The notes below the pieces were generated by a model. That model saw only the letters and a list, made by a program, of their open reading frames with translations. It was not told the origin of the DNA and did not search any database. DNA of 43,634 nucleotides from CAZWZG01 sp964638245 (lineage in GTDB: Bacteria > Pseudomonadota > Alphaproteobacteria > Rhodobacterales > Rhodobacteraceae): assembly GCA_964638245.1 (NCBI GenBank), contig CAZWZG010000006.1, forward strand, positions 1 through 43,634, in the 5' to 3' direction. This document shows positions 24,103 to 32,462 of this stretch, one piece after another. Both the position numbers and the translations under genes were made by a program. Position 1 is the stretch's first letter; every line of letters begins with the position of its first letter.

Positions 24103-24663
24103 ATGAGCAATCGAACCCCTATTCTCAAACGTGCCGTTGCGTCGGTTTTCGTCGCCATCATGCTGGCATCGCCCTTGGCCGCTCAATCCGAGCGCGTGGA
24201 CGAGCTTTTAGCGGAACTTGCCGAGGCGGAGCAGGGCGAGGCGGCGCGGATCGAAGCGGAGCTTTGGGTCGAGTGGTCGCGGTCAGGGTCGGCTTCGGTT
24301 GATTTGTTGCTTCAGCGCGGTCGCGAGGCGCTGGAGGAAGAGGACGTCAAAGCCGCGATCGAGCATTTCACGGCTGTTGTCGATCACGCGCCCGATTTCG
24401 CCGAAGGTTACAACGCGCGTGCGACGGCCTATCACCGTGCCGGTCTTTATGGGCCGTCGATGAATGATATCGGCATGGCGCTGTCGCTTAACCCGAACCA
24501 TTTCGGCGCGATGAGCGGTTTGGCGATCGTCATGGAAGAATTGGGCTTTGAGGAAGAGGCGCTCGATGCTTTGCGCCAGGTCGAAGCGATTTATCCCGCG
24601 CGCGAGGGTCTTGAAGAGCAAATCGAACGGCTTGAAGCGCGCCTTGGCGGGAGCACGCTTTAA
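24103..24663 (+). CDS. exported tetratricopeptide-repeat protein
   Basis: A 186-residue protein. It starts with a signal peptide (KR then a hydrophobic stretch ending LASPLAAQS) and continues with three TPR-like repeats: AAIEHFTAVVDHAPDFAEGYNARA, AGLYGPSMNDIGMALSLNPNHFGAMSGLA and EEALDALRQVEAIYPAREGLEEQ. It is probably periplasmic and acts as a protein-protein scaffold. The ATG at 24103 gives a normal signal peptide; an in-frame start at 24085 is less convincing. It is divergent from the SCP2 gene and followed 61 bases later by the helicase gene. Confidence 0.82.
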   Translation: MSNRTPILKRAVASVFVAIMLASPLAAQSERVDELLAELAEAEQGEAARIEAELWVEWSRSGSASVDLLLQRGREALEEEDVKAAIEHFTAVVDHAPDFAEGYNARATAYHRAGLYGPSMNDIGMALSLNPNHFGAMSGLAIVMEELGFEEEALDALRQVEAIYPAREGLEEQIERLEARLGGSTL

Positions 24664-24724
24664 GCGGTTGTGAGGCCTCAGGTAGAGCGCTAGTTTCCCT
24701 TCGATCGAGCATAAGGATCCGGCC

Positions 24725-27424
24725 ATGGACCGGCGTGTGACGGCCGTCCTTGGCCCCACGAACACAGGCAAAACCCACCACGCATTGGAGCGGATGCTGG
24801 CCCATCGCACGGGCATCATCGGGCTGCCGCTGCGCCTTTTGGCGCGCGAGGTGTATGATCGGCTGGTTGAGGCGCGCGGGCCGTCTGTCGTGGCGCTGGT
24901 CACGGGCGAAGAACGCATTGTGCCTGAGCGCACGCAGTATTGGGTGTGCACGGTCGAGGCGATGCCCGAGGGGCTTGGATGCGACTTTGTCTGTGTCGAC
25001 GAAATCCAGTTGTGCGCTGACCCCGAGCGCGGTCATGTCTTTACCGATCGACTGTTGCGGGCGCGCGGCCTCAAGGAAACGCTGTTCCTGGGCGCGGGCA
25101 CAATGCGCGGCGCGATTACGAGCCTGATCCCCGAGGTTGAAATTCGCGGTCAGCGGCGGTTTTCCGAACTGACCTATACCGGTCCCAAGAAGATTTCTCG
25201 TATGCCCGAACGCTCGGCCATCGTCGGGTTTTCGGTTGAGAACGTCTATGCGATTGCAGAGCTTTTGCGCCGCCAGAAGGGTGGGGCAGCCGTTGTGATG
25301 GGCGCGCTCAGCCCCAGAACGCGCAACGCCCAGGTCGCCATGTATCAAAATGGCGAGGTCGACTACCTCGTGGCGACGGACGCGATCGGGATGGGCCTGA
25401 ACCTGGACATCGATCACGTCGCATTTTCGGGGACCACCAAGTTTGACGGTCGCCGGATGCGCGAACTGATGCCCCACGAACTGGCCCAGATCGCAGGTCG
25501 GGCCGGGCGCTATCGCTCGAACGGTACGTTTGGGGTCACGGGAGAGGCAGCGCCGCTGGACGACGGTACGGCCGAGGCGATCACCCATCACCGCTTCGCC
25601 CCGATCAAGAAGCTGTGCTGGCGCAACCATGCCCTGAACTTCGGGTCCGTCGATACGCTGATTGCCAGCCTTGAAGCGCCGCCAATCGAAGAGCGTCTGG
25701 TGCGCGGGCGCGAGGCGGACGATCTTGGCGCGCTGAAATCGCTGGCTCCGCTTCTGGCCCATCGCCTGACGACTGCTGACGAGGTGCGCTTGCTTTGGGA
25801 TGTCTGTCGGATCCCGGATTTTCGCGGAATTTCGCCGAGCGAGCACGCCAGCTTTCTGGAGCAGGTCTTTGGCTATCTGCACGAGCTTCGCCGCATCCCC
25901 GACGACTGGATTGGCGCACAAATCAAGCGCATCGACCGCACGGATGGCGACATTGACACATTATCGAAGCGTTTGGCCTTTATCCGGACGTGGACATACG
26001 TGGCGCAACGCAAATCATGGCTTGACGACGACACCCATTGGCGCGAAGCCACCCGCGCGGTAGAAGACCGCTTGTCGGATGCCTTGCACGAGGCGCTGAC
26101 GCAAGCATTTGTCGACCGGCGCACGAGCGTGCTCTTGCGGCGGTTGAAACAGAAGGAGAGCCTTGTGGCCGAGGTGAATGACAAGGGCGAAGTGACCGTC
26201 GAGCGGCAATTCGCAGGGCGATTGGAAGGGTTTCGGTTTAGCCTTGATCCAAAGGCGACCGGTGACGAAGCCAAAACGCTGCGTCAGGCAGCCTTGGCGG
26301 CTTTGGCGCCCGAATTCCACTTGCGCGCGGATCGCTTTTACAACGCGCCCGACACCGAGATCGATTTCACCGATCAGGGCGGGTTGATGTGGGGCACTGA
26401 TGCGGTGGGCAAGCTTGTCGCGGGCGAGGCGACGCTGAAGCCGGGCGTCGAAGCCTTTGTCGACGAAGAAGCGGGCGCGGAAACGGCCGAAAAGGTCAAA
26501 CGCCGCCTTCAGCATTTCGTTGATCGCAAGATCGCCGCCCTGTTCGAGCCACTGTTCACCATCGAAAAGGACGAGGCGCTGACCGGACAGGCCAAAGGCT
26601 TTGGCTTTCGGATGATCGAAGCGCTGGGCGTGATCCCCCGGGATGACGTGGCGCGCGAGGTCAAGGATCTGGATCAGGATGCCCGTGGCAGCCTGCGCAA
26701 GCACGGCATCCGCTTTGGTCAGTTCACGATCTTCATGCCCGCGCTGTTGAAGCCTGCACCGACACGGCTGCGCATCCTGCTTTGGGGTCTGAAGAATGGC
26801 CTTGATGAATTTCCCGCCAGCCCGCCACCGGGTCTGGTGACGGTGCCGATCCTCCCGGACATTCCGTTCGAGCATCAGACGCTTGCCGGGTTCCGTCCTG
26901 CTGGTGATCGCGCGATCCGGATTGATATGCTGGAGCGCCTTGCTGATCTTTTGCGTGGCGAGGACAGTCGCGGCGGGTTTGAAGCGAACCCGGACATGCT
27001 GTCGATTACAGGTCTTACGCTGGATCAGTTTGCGTCCCTGATGCAGGGGCTTGGGTATTCGGCAGATAAAGGCGAGCGCGAGAAGGCACCAAAACCGGTG
27101 ACCGAGCTTGCGCCCGAGCCTGCTCCCGAAGACGCCCCCGCACCCCCGCCCATGACCGAAGAAGAAAGCGTCGTGACGCCCGAGGCTGTCGAGCCCGAGG
27201 TCGAGACGTTTTACACATTCAAATGGGCCGGCTTCAAACGGCGCGAACAGCCGGATCGCAAGCCCGGCAATCGCCCCCAAGGCAAGGGCAAGCGCCCGCC
27301 CAAGGGCAAGGGCGGCGGACAAAAGGCCAAGAATTTCTCGGCCCGTCCGCCCAGAAAAGAAAAAGCGATCGATCCAAACAATCCGTTTGCGGCGGCCCTG
27401 TCGGGGCTGAAGATCAAGGACTGA
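24725..27424 (+). CDS. SUV3-like superfamily 2 RNA helicase
   Basis: An 899-residue helicase. Walker A is GPTNTGKT at residues 10-17, motif II is DEIQ at 92-95, and motif VI is QIAGRAGR at 255-262. This DEIQ form and the compact N-terminal motor are characteristic of SUV3-type helicases, the bacterial relatives of the mitochondrial RNA degradosome helicase. A long C-terminal region of about 600 residues holds helical domains. It ends in a Pro/Glu/Ala-rich linker (about 790-830) and a Lys/Arg/Gly-rich RNA-binding tail. It is predicted to unwind structured RNA for turnover. The S4 gene follows in the same frame after the TGA. Confidence 0.9.
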   Translation: MDRRVTAVLGPTNTGKTHHALERMLAHRTGIIGLPLRLLAREVYDRLVEARGPSVVALVTGEERIVPERTQYWVCTVEAMPEGLGCDFVCVDEIQLCADPERGHVFTDRLLRARGLKETLFLGAGTMRGAITSLIPEVEIRGQRRFSELTYTGPKKISRMPERSAIVGFSVENVYAIAELLRRQKGGAAVVMGALSPRTRNAQVAMYQNGEVDYLVATDAIGMGLNLDIDHVAFSGTTKFDGRRMRELMPHELAQIAGRAGRYRSNGTFGVTGEAAPLDDGTAEAITHHRFAPIKKLCWRNHALNFGSVDTLIASLEAPPIEERLVRGREADDLGALKSLAPLLAHRLTTADEVRLLWDVCRIPDFRGISPSEHASFLEQVFGYLHELRRIPDDWIGAQIKRIDRTDGDIDTLSKRLAFIRTWTYVAQRKSWLDDDTHWREATRAVEDRLSDALHEALTQAFVDRRTSVLLRRLKQKESLVAEVNDKGEVTVERQFAGRLEGFRFSLDPKATGDEAKTLRQAALAALAPEFHLRADRFYNAPDTEIDFTDQGGLMWGTDAVGKLVAGEATLKPGVEAFVDEEAGAETAEKVKRRLQHFVDRKIAALFEPLFTIEKDEALTGQAKGFGFRMIEALGVIPRDDVAREVKDLDQDARGSLRKHGIRFGQFTIFMPALLKPAPTRLRILLWGLKNGLDEFPASPPPGLVTVPILPDIPFEHQTLAGFRPAGDRAIRIDMLERLADLLRGEDSRGGFEANPDMLSITGLTLDQFASLMQGLGYSADKGEREKAPKPVTELAPEPAPEDAPAPPPMTEEESVVTPEAVEPEVETFYTFKWAGFKRREQPDRKPGNRPQGKGKRPPKGKGGGQKAKNFSARPPRKEKAIDPNNPFAAALSGLKIKD

Positions 27425-27427
27425 TCC

Positions 27428-27721
27428 CTGCCGGCGTCTGATCCTGACCTGTCACAAAGACTGGACAAGTGGCTTTGGTATGCGCGGTTCTTCAAGGACC
27501 GCGCCCTGATCGCCAAGCTGATCACCCGCGGCAAAGTGCGCATCAACGGCGCCCATGTGTCGAAACGCCATCGTTTGGTGCGGGCAGGGGATGTGCTTGT
27601 TTTCCCGCAAGGAAATCGCGTTCGAATCATTCGCGTTCTGGCACCGGGCGAGCGGCGCGGGCCCGCCAGCGAGGCACAAACGCTCTATGACGATCTTGAG
27701 ACCGAGACGCCTCTTGAATGA
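27428..27721 (+). CDS. S4-domain RNA-binding protein with a probable CTG start
   Basis: The frame downstream of the helicase stop encodes LSQRLDKWLWYARFFKDRALIAKLITRGKVRINGAHVSKRHRLVRAGDVLV, described by its core LDKWLWYARFFK, a clear S4 domain of the Hsp15/RqcP-like type. It probably binds ribosomal or other structured RNA. No ATG, GTG or TTG exists in this frame between the helicase TGA (27422-27424) and the conserved N terminus. CTG at 27428 has AAGGA at 27416-27420, 7 bases upstream, which is good spacing. I therefore call CTG as start (97 residues). A shorter GTG start at 27536 would cut off half the domain. Confidence 0.7.
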   Translation: MPASDPDLSQRLDKWLWYARFFKDRALIAKLITRGKVRINGAHVSKRHRLVRAGDVLVFPQGNRVRIIRVLAPGERRGPASEAQTLYDDLETETPLE

Positions 27722-27772
27722 TCGCAGGCGCTGTTTTATCGACAGCGAGGTTTACACATTGGGGATGCGCCC

Positions 27773-28111
27773 ATGACCTATGTGGTCACTGACAATTGTA
27801 TCGCTTGCAAATACACCGACTGCGTCGAGGTTTGCCCGGTGGATTGCTTTTATGAAGGCGAGAACATGCTGGTGATTCACCCCGATGAATGCATCGATTG
27901 TGGTGTGTGCGAACCCGAATGCCCTGCCGATGCGATCCGACCCGATACCGAGCCGGATATGGAGAAATGGGTCGAATTCAACCGCAAGTACTCCGAAGCC
28001 TGGCCGGTCATTCTGGAAAAACGCGACCCGCTGCCGGACGCGGATGAGCATGACGGCAAGACGGGCAAGCTCGAATCGATGTTTTCGGAAGCAGCGGGCG
28101 AAGGAAGCTGA
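27773..28111 (+). CDS. fdxA: seven-iron ferredoxin FdxA
   Basis: A 112-residue ferredoxin. Cys are at 9, 12, 17, 21, 25, 40, 43, 46 and 50. By comparison with Azotobacter ferredoxin I, C9, C17 and C50 would bind a 3Fe-4S cluster, and C21, C40, C43 and C46 a 4Fe-4S cluster. The C-terminal extension (WPVILEKRDPLPDADEHDGK) is typical of alphaproteobacterial FdxA. It is a cytoplasmic electron carrier. A short inverted repeat (CGCTGT at 27729-27734 with ACAGCG at 27742-27747) lies upstream and could be an operator, but this is weak. Confidence 0.93.
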   Translation: MTYVVTDNCIACKYTDCVEVCPVDCFYEGENMLVIHPDECIDCGVCEPECPADAIRPDTEPDMEKWVEFNRKYSEAWPVILEKRDPLPDADEHDGKTGKLESMFSEAAGEGS

Positions 28112-28182
28112 CGCCTTCTGCGCTGCAGCGGTGCTAAGCCGCTGAATTTGCACCGCCTTTAGGTGCCTTCCCTTGGGTCAAG

Positions 28183-28211
28183 TTGAAATTAGACCGATTC
28201 TATGTTATGTT
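28183..28211 (+). promoter_or_regulatory. candidate sigma-70-type promoter upstream of carD
   Basis: TTGAAA (28183-28188) and TATGTT (28206-28211) are 17 bases apart, a good match to the sigma-70-type consensus. It lies 149 bases upstream of carD. A terminator-like hairpin sits between it and carD, so it may drive a short leader or small RNA. Confidence 0.55.
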
Positions 28212-28217
28212 TCTGTG

Positions 28218-28307
28218 ACATAGGGCCGATTGTGAGTGCTTTGTGAGCGGCGCAGCAGGACGAAAATCAAAACGTCGGGGAGATGTGTGTGTTCCCGCCG
28301 TTTTTTT
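28218..28307 (+). ncRNA. candidate small RNA or attenuated leader before carD
   Basis: If transcription starts about 7 bases after the promoter -10, an RNA of about 90 nt would end at the terminator hairpin with a T7 tail (28301-28307). It contains two copies of TTGTGAG (28230-28236 and 28241-28247) and no open reading frame with a ribosome-binding site. It could be a stand-alone small RNA or the terminated form of the carD leader. No known family was recognised. Confidence 0.4.
28271..28307 (+). terminator. terminator-like hairpin in the fdxA-carD intergenic region
   Basis: AACGTCGGG (28271-28279) pairs with CCCGCCGTT (28294-28302), one mismatch, with a 14-nt loop, and a run of seven T follows (28301-28307). 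It would end fdxA transcription and also act as an attenuator for the promoter at 28183. Confidence 0.7.
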
Positions 28308-28359
28308 GTCGCCATGACTCCAATCCCGGCCCTGGGATGAACATTTAGGAAGCCATTGC

Positions 28360-28869
28360 ATGAGCAAAGCGAAGAAACTCGAATTCCGTCCGAACGAATA
28401 TGTGGTCTATCCGGCCCATGGTGTCGGCCAGATCGTGTCAATTGAAGAACAAGAAATCGCAGGCATCAATCTGGAGCTTTTCGTGATCGCGTTCGAAAAG
28501 GACAAGATGACCCTGCGGGTGCCGACCCACAAGGCAACCGAGGTCGGCATGCGCTCTCTGTCGTCGCCTGACGTCGTGTCCAAGGCAATGACAACGCTGA
28601 AGGGCAAGGCCCGGGTGAAGCGTGCCATGTGGTCGCGTCGGGCACAGGAATACGAACAGAAGATCAACTCTGGCGATCTGATTGCGATTGCCGAGGTGGT
28701 GCGTGACCTGCACCGCGCGGACGATCAGCGTGAACAGAGCTATTCGGAGCGTCAGCTGTACGAAGCCGCGCTTGAGCGTTTGACGCGTGAGGTTGCCGCG
28801 GTGAGCGGTGCCGCCGAGGACGACGCGCAAAAAGAAGTCGGCGACGTGCTGATGAGCCGCGCTGCCTAA
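28360..28869 (+). CDS. CarD-family transcriptional regulator
   Basis: A 169-residue protein. The N-terminal Tudor-like RNA-polymerase interaction domain (about residues 8-62: NEYVVYPAHGVGQIVSIEEQEIAGINLELFVIAF, described by its core VVYPAHGVGQI) is followed by a helical domain with a WSRRAQEYEQKINSGD basic patch. CarD proteins bind the RNA polymerase beta subunit and stabilise open promoter complexes. In Rhodobacterales CarD is a global activator that compensates for a missing T at the -7 promoter position. The start is supported by AGGAAG shortly upstream. A strong terminator follows. Confidence 0.93.
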   Translation: MSKAKKLEFRPNEYVVYPAHGVGQIVSIEEQEIAGINLELFVIAFEKDKMTLRVPTHKATEVGMRSLSSPDVVSKAMTTLKGKARVKRAMWSRRAQEYEQKINSGDLIAIAEVVRDLHRADDQREQSYSERQLYEAALERLTREVAAVSGAAEDDAQKEVGDVLMSRAA

Positions 28870-28890
28870 GACAGATAAAAAACCGCGCGA

Positions 28891-28915
28891 AACGCCGCCC
28901 CAGGGCGGCGTTTTT
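28891..28915 (+). terminator. Rho-independent terminator after carD
   Basis: AACGCCGCCC (28891-28900) and GGGCGGCGTT (28903-28912) form a strong GC stem, followed by TTTTTC. The antiporter gene on the other strand ends just beyond, so it may also help stop that transcript. Confidence 0.85.
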
Positions 28916-28919
28916 CGTT

Positions 28920-30662
28920 TTAGGTGGTCTGCGCCTCTTCAGGCTCTTCTGGGTCGGCCTGAATGACCCGCGCCGTTTCCAAATCCTCGTGAAGCTCTCG
29001 CGCCTTGGCGACATAGGCCTTGTTCTGGGCAAGCGGCACGTCGGGGTCCCAAAGCTCGGCCAATTCGCGCATATATTCGCGATCCTTGCGATAGAAGAAA
29101 TGCTCTATCTCGCCCGCCTCGTGGTCGGTCAGGCCGAGGTTCTCCAACGCATAACGTCCTGCACGTAGTGAGCTGTCGAACATCTCCCGCACAATGTCGT
29201 TCGCCCCCGCTGCATAGAGGCGGTAAACATGCGTCCGGTCTCGCGCGCGGGCAATGATGTGCAAATCGGGCCGTTCGCGGCGCGCAAACTTGGTCAGGCG
29301 CACGGCAGCAGCCGGGTCGTCCACAGCGACGACAAGGATATTGGCCGTTTTCAACCCCGCAGAATGCAATAGCTCGGGCCGCGTGGGATCCCCAAAGAAC
29401 GCCTTCACCCCAAAGCGCTTCATCAGCGCAATGGTTTCAAGGTTGTTGTCCAGCACAGTCGCCTTGAACCCAGCCAGCAACAACAAGCGGTTCACAGTCT
29501 GCCCAAACCGCCCGATCCCGGCGATGATCACCGAATGCTGCTCGTCGATCTCGTCTTCGTCCTCAGGATGGATCGTTTCGCCGCGCTTGCTGATNNNNNN
29601 NNNNNNNNNNNNNNNNNNNNNNNNNNNNNNNNNNNNNNNNNNNNNNNNNNNNNNNNNNNNNNNNNNNNNNNNNNNNNNNNNNNNNNNNNNNNNNATCCTG
29701 ATGATCGGCAACGGATCGCGGGCGAGCAGGGCAAAATTCATGCCCGCGCCCACGGTGATGAAGAACAGGCCCAGCAACAGTCCCTTGAAGGGTTCGATGT
29801 CAGATTCCAGTTCGTGCCGGAAGTCCGAGTTCGCCAGCACCACACCGGCAAGGAACGCACCCAGCGCAGGTGACAGGCCCACCAGCGACATCAGGAACGC
29901 GATACCGACGACGATCAACAGGGCGAAGGCCGTGTAAAGCTCGCGCAGGCGCGCCATGTGGACGAAGCGAAACAGGGGGTGGGACAGGAAGACACCGAAG
30001 AGAATCACTGCGATGATGGCCGCGATGGTCACGCCCGTGACACCCCACGCCGGCAACCCCTCGACAAGCGACAGCGCATTCTCGCCGTAGTCGTCGCCAT
30101 TTCCGTCACCGCCGACCGAGATTGAGCCATCGGGTTGGATGCGTGGTTGCGCGGGCAAGGCCAGAAGCGGCAAAAGCGCCAGCATTGGGATCACGGCGAT
30201 GTCTTGGGTCAAAAGCACCGAAAAGGACGAACGTCCGCCGGTCGTTTGCATCAGGCCCTTTTCAGTCAGGGTCTGAAGGACGATAGCCGTCGAAGACAGC
30301 GCAAGGATCATGCCCACAGCGACTGCTGTTTGCCAGGCAAGACCCGCGTAAACGCCGACCACCGCAATGGCCCCCAATGTCAGACCGACCTGAAGCCCAC
30401 CTAGGCCCAAAAGCTTGTCGCGCATCGCCCACAGCGCCTTTGGCTCCAGCTCGAGCCCGATCAGGAACAGCATCATGACGACGCCGAATTCTGCAAAATG
30501 CTGAAGATCAGTGGTGTCGCCCACAAGGCCGATCACCGGGCCGATGAAGATCCCTGCAACGAGATAGCCAAGAACGGACCCCAACCCAAGGCGCACAGCC
30601 AGCGGAACGGCCACAACCGCGGCCAGAAGATAAATCGCTGCTTGCGCCAGAAAGGCGTCCAC
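28920..30662 (-). CDS. KefB/KefC-type monovalent cation:proton antiporter (gap inside)
   Basis: The N-terminal 322 residues are a membrane domain of the CPA2 family, with many helices and the LIGLELEPKALW and GAFLAGVVLANSDFRHELESDIEPFKGLLLGLFF segments. After the gap, about 224 residues carry a Rossmann KTN/RCK domain (IAGIGRFGQTVNRLLLLAGF, LVVAVDDPAAAVRL). The C-terminal tail is helical and acidic. It would exchange K+ or Na+ for H+ under nucleotide control. The region before the KTN domain (about 90-100 residues in KefC) is mostly in the 100-N gap, so the full protein would be about 640 residues. No ancillary KefF/G gene is adjacent. Confidence 0.87.
   Translation of the reverse strand: MDAFLAQAAIYLLAAVVAVPLAVRLGLGSVLGYLVAGIFIGPVIGLVGDTTDLQHFAEFGVVMMLFLIGLELEPKALWAMRDKLLGLGGLQVGLTLGAIAVVGVYAGLAWQTAVAVGMILALSSTAIVLQTLTEKGLMQTTGGRSSFSVLLTQDIAVIPMLALLPLLALPAQPRIQPDGSISVGGDGNGDDYGENALSLVEGLPAWGVTGVTIAAIIAVILFGVFLSHPLFRFVHMARLRELYTAFALLIVVGIAFLMSLVGLSPALGAFLAGVVLANSDFRHELESDIEPFKGLLLGLFFITVGAGMNFALLARDPLPIIRXXXXXXXXXXXXXXXXXXXXXXXXXXXXXXXXXXISKRGETIHPEDEDEIDEQHSVIIAGIGRFGQTVNRLLLLAGFKATVLDNNLETIALMKRFGVKAFFGDPTRPELLHSAGLKTANILVVAVDDPAAAVRLTKFARRERPDLHIIARARDRTHVYRLYAAGANDIVREMFDSSLRAGRYALENLGLTDHEAGEIEHFFYRKDREYMRELAELWDPDVPLAQNKAYVAKARELHEDLETARVIQADPEEPEEAQTT
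29595..29694. other. assembly gap of 100 N inside the antiporter gene
   Basis: The gap removes the last transmembrane helices and the linker to the KTN domain. Comparison with KefC suggests roughly 285 bases are missing. The reading frame stays open only because 100 leaves the same remainder as the needed length (1 modulo 3). Confidence 0.95.
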
Positions 30663-30736
30663 TGAAATTTCCTTGGTTCAGAATACTCTAGCCAAGCCTA
30701 GGAGGGCGGCCAGCGCTTGTCTACGGCGACAGCGGT

Positions 30737-32362
30737 TTAGGTGCGCGGCATCGACAGGGTGACATTGCGGCCACCCTTCACATAGGATAACGCGCCGTCC
30801 TGGATTTGCGACACGCGTCCACCGTCCACGCGATCGCCGACCTTCACCTTGACGAACCGGCCCGATGGCAAGCGCACCAATGCGCGGCGATCAGACGGCG
30901 CGCCATAGACGCCAATCAAGCTGACCCGACCAAGCGACAGCGCGTTTTCAAGGGTCGCCTCGCGGCTGACCGACGCGCTTGTCGGGATCGAGGGGGCGGT
31001 TGTTGCAGGGGCAAGGCTGGCCACAGCGACATCCGTTGCCGGGGCAGGCGTCGTTTCACGGGTTTCCACGGCTGCCACGATGGCCGCCCAGTTGGCCGGG
31101 CGCGCGGCAGGGCGAAGCGACGCGGTCAATGTGACGGCGTCCGCGTCATCGCGCTCCAGTGCTTCTGGCCGCGTCAGTGGGGCGATCGTGGCCAGTTCTT
31201 CGACACTGCGTCCGCCGAAACGGCCACGCTCGGCCAGTTCGATCAGGTTTTCAGGGCGGGCACGCGGTTTCACATCATCGGGCACCTCAAGCGCCAGCGT
31301 CGTCAGCCGCAAGCCGTTTTGCATCGCGCTTTGCAGCGTGCTTTCAGGACGGGTCGGCGGCACGACGGGGGGCGACCCCAATACGACCAACACACCGTCT
31401 GGCGTCAGCGCGCCCTCGGGTGTCGCCCGGACGAACCCGCGCTCGTCAAAGTCGAACTCCGTGCCATTGGGCGACGGGTCGACCTGGGTCAGTGGCTGAA
31501 CTGGCGAGGCTTCCGCACGAGGCAGGGCAACGGCGTCATTGCCCAGCGTCACCGGGTCAATCGCGGCCAGGTATATTTCGTTCACGCTGGTCTGTTCGGG
31601 CGACCGTATGGTGACCGGAGAAATGGTCCACTCAGGATACGTCACCTCTTCATAGGTGGCATCCGCCGTGCTTTCTGGATCGCTAATCAGCGCATCGGCA
31701 GGAATGGCAACCTCGATCGATGGTGCCGCATCTTCAGCTTCGATCTGGTCAATCCCGTCAATCGAACGCGTCGAAATCACTGGCTCGTTCGCCGGCGCAA
31801 GGCGTGCGGGCAACTCAACGGCTGAGTTTTCTTCGATGGCGGGCGCTGTAAGGGTTGCAAGATCAGACCCGGCCGGGGCCGATGTCTCTTCTTCAGCTGG
31901 GGTCAGCGCACGGGTGACGACCACATCCTGAGGCACGAGCATCGCGTCCGCAGGTGGCAGAACGTAAGTGAAAATCCCGACGACGGAGGCCGTTGTCACG
32001 GACGCGGCCAGCGTCAGACCAATCATCGCCTTGCGTGCAGGGGTCAGGCCCTTGCTCGGCTTTTTCGGCTTTGGGTTTTCCTGATCGGCCAGCGCGCGCG
32101 CCAGTTGCGGCGGCAGGTTGCCAAGCGCAAGGCCAGCCGGACGTGCCGTCCCTTTTGGTGGGACGACCTTGATTTCAGAGCGAACGGGCGCAACCACTGC
32201 AGGCACTTTGGGCGCCTCGACAGCGGGCGGTGCGGCGCGCAGGCTAGCCTCCGCGGCGGCCATGTCAGGCACACCCGGCGGGGTCAGCTCGCGACCCGTT
32301 GCGATGCGTGGGTTCTCGGACGTGCCCTGTTGCGTCGGGGCCAACGCGGACAAACGGCCCAT
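30737..32362 (-). CDS. C-terminal part of a GspC/PilP-like membrane protein
   Basis: A 541-residue frame that begins at the gap edge and probably continues the frame at 32463-32769. It holds a proline/alanine-rich cytoplasmic stretch, one transmembrane helix (KAMIGLTLAASVTTASVVGIFTYVL, about residues 111-135), a long disordered periplasmic part with repeated TRPE/ARPE-like motifs, and a final domain of about 60 residues. That domain (SLIGVYGAPSDRRALVRLPSGRFVKVKVGD) resembles the PilP/GspC HR domain, which contacts secretin. No other pilus or secretion gene is in the window. The assignment rests on the final domain only. Confidence 0.65.
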   Translation of the reverse strand: MGRLSALAPTQQGTSENPRIATGRELTPPGVPDMAAAEASLRAAPPAVEAPKVPAVVAPVRSEIKVVPPKGTARPAGLALGNLPPQLARALADQENPKPKKPSKGLTPARKAMIGLTLAASVTTASVVGIFTYVLPPADAMLVPQDVVVTRALTPAEEETSAPAGSDLATLTAPAIEENSAVELPARLAPANEPVISTRSIDGIDQIEAEDAAPSIEVAIPADALISDPESTADATYEEVTYPEWTISPVTIRSPEQTSVNEIYLAAIDPVTLGNDAVALPRAEASPVQPLTQVDPSPNGTEFDFDERGFVRATPEGALTPDGVLVVLGSPPVVPPTRPESTLQSAMQNGLRLTTLALEVPDDVKPRARPENLIELAERGRFGGRSVEELATIAPLTRPEALERDDADAVTLTASLRPAARPANWAAIVAAVETRETTPAPATDVAVASLAPATTAPSIPTSASVSREATLENALSLGRVSLIGVYGAPSDRRALVRLPSGRFVKVKVGDRVDGGRVSQIQDGALSYVKGGRNVTLSMPRT

Positions 32363-32462
32363 NNNNNNNNNNNNNNNNNNNNNNNNNNNNNNNNNNNNNN
32401 NNNNNNNNNNNNNNNNNNNNNNNNNNNNNNNNNNNNNNNNNNNNNNNNNNNNNNNNNNNNNN
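32363..32462. other. assembly gap of 100 N inside the GspL/PilP-like gene
   Basis: The N-terminal and C-terminal halves are in different frames across the 100 N. A true length of 2 modulo 3 would restore one frame. The size is therefore nominal, not measured. Confidence 0.95.

Noticed and set aside
24530..27322. Two long minus-strand open frames (463 and 435 codons) inside the helicase gene
   Set aside because: Shadows of the helicase codon bias; the plus-strand frame has full helicase motifs.
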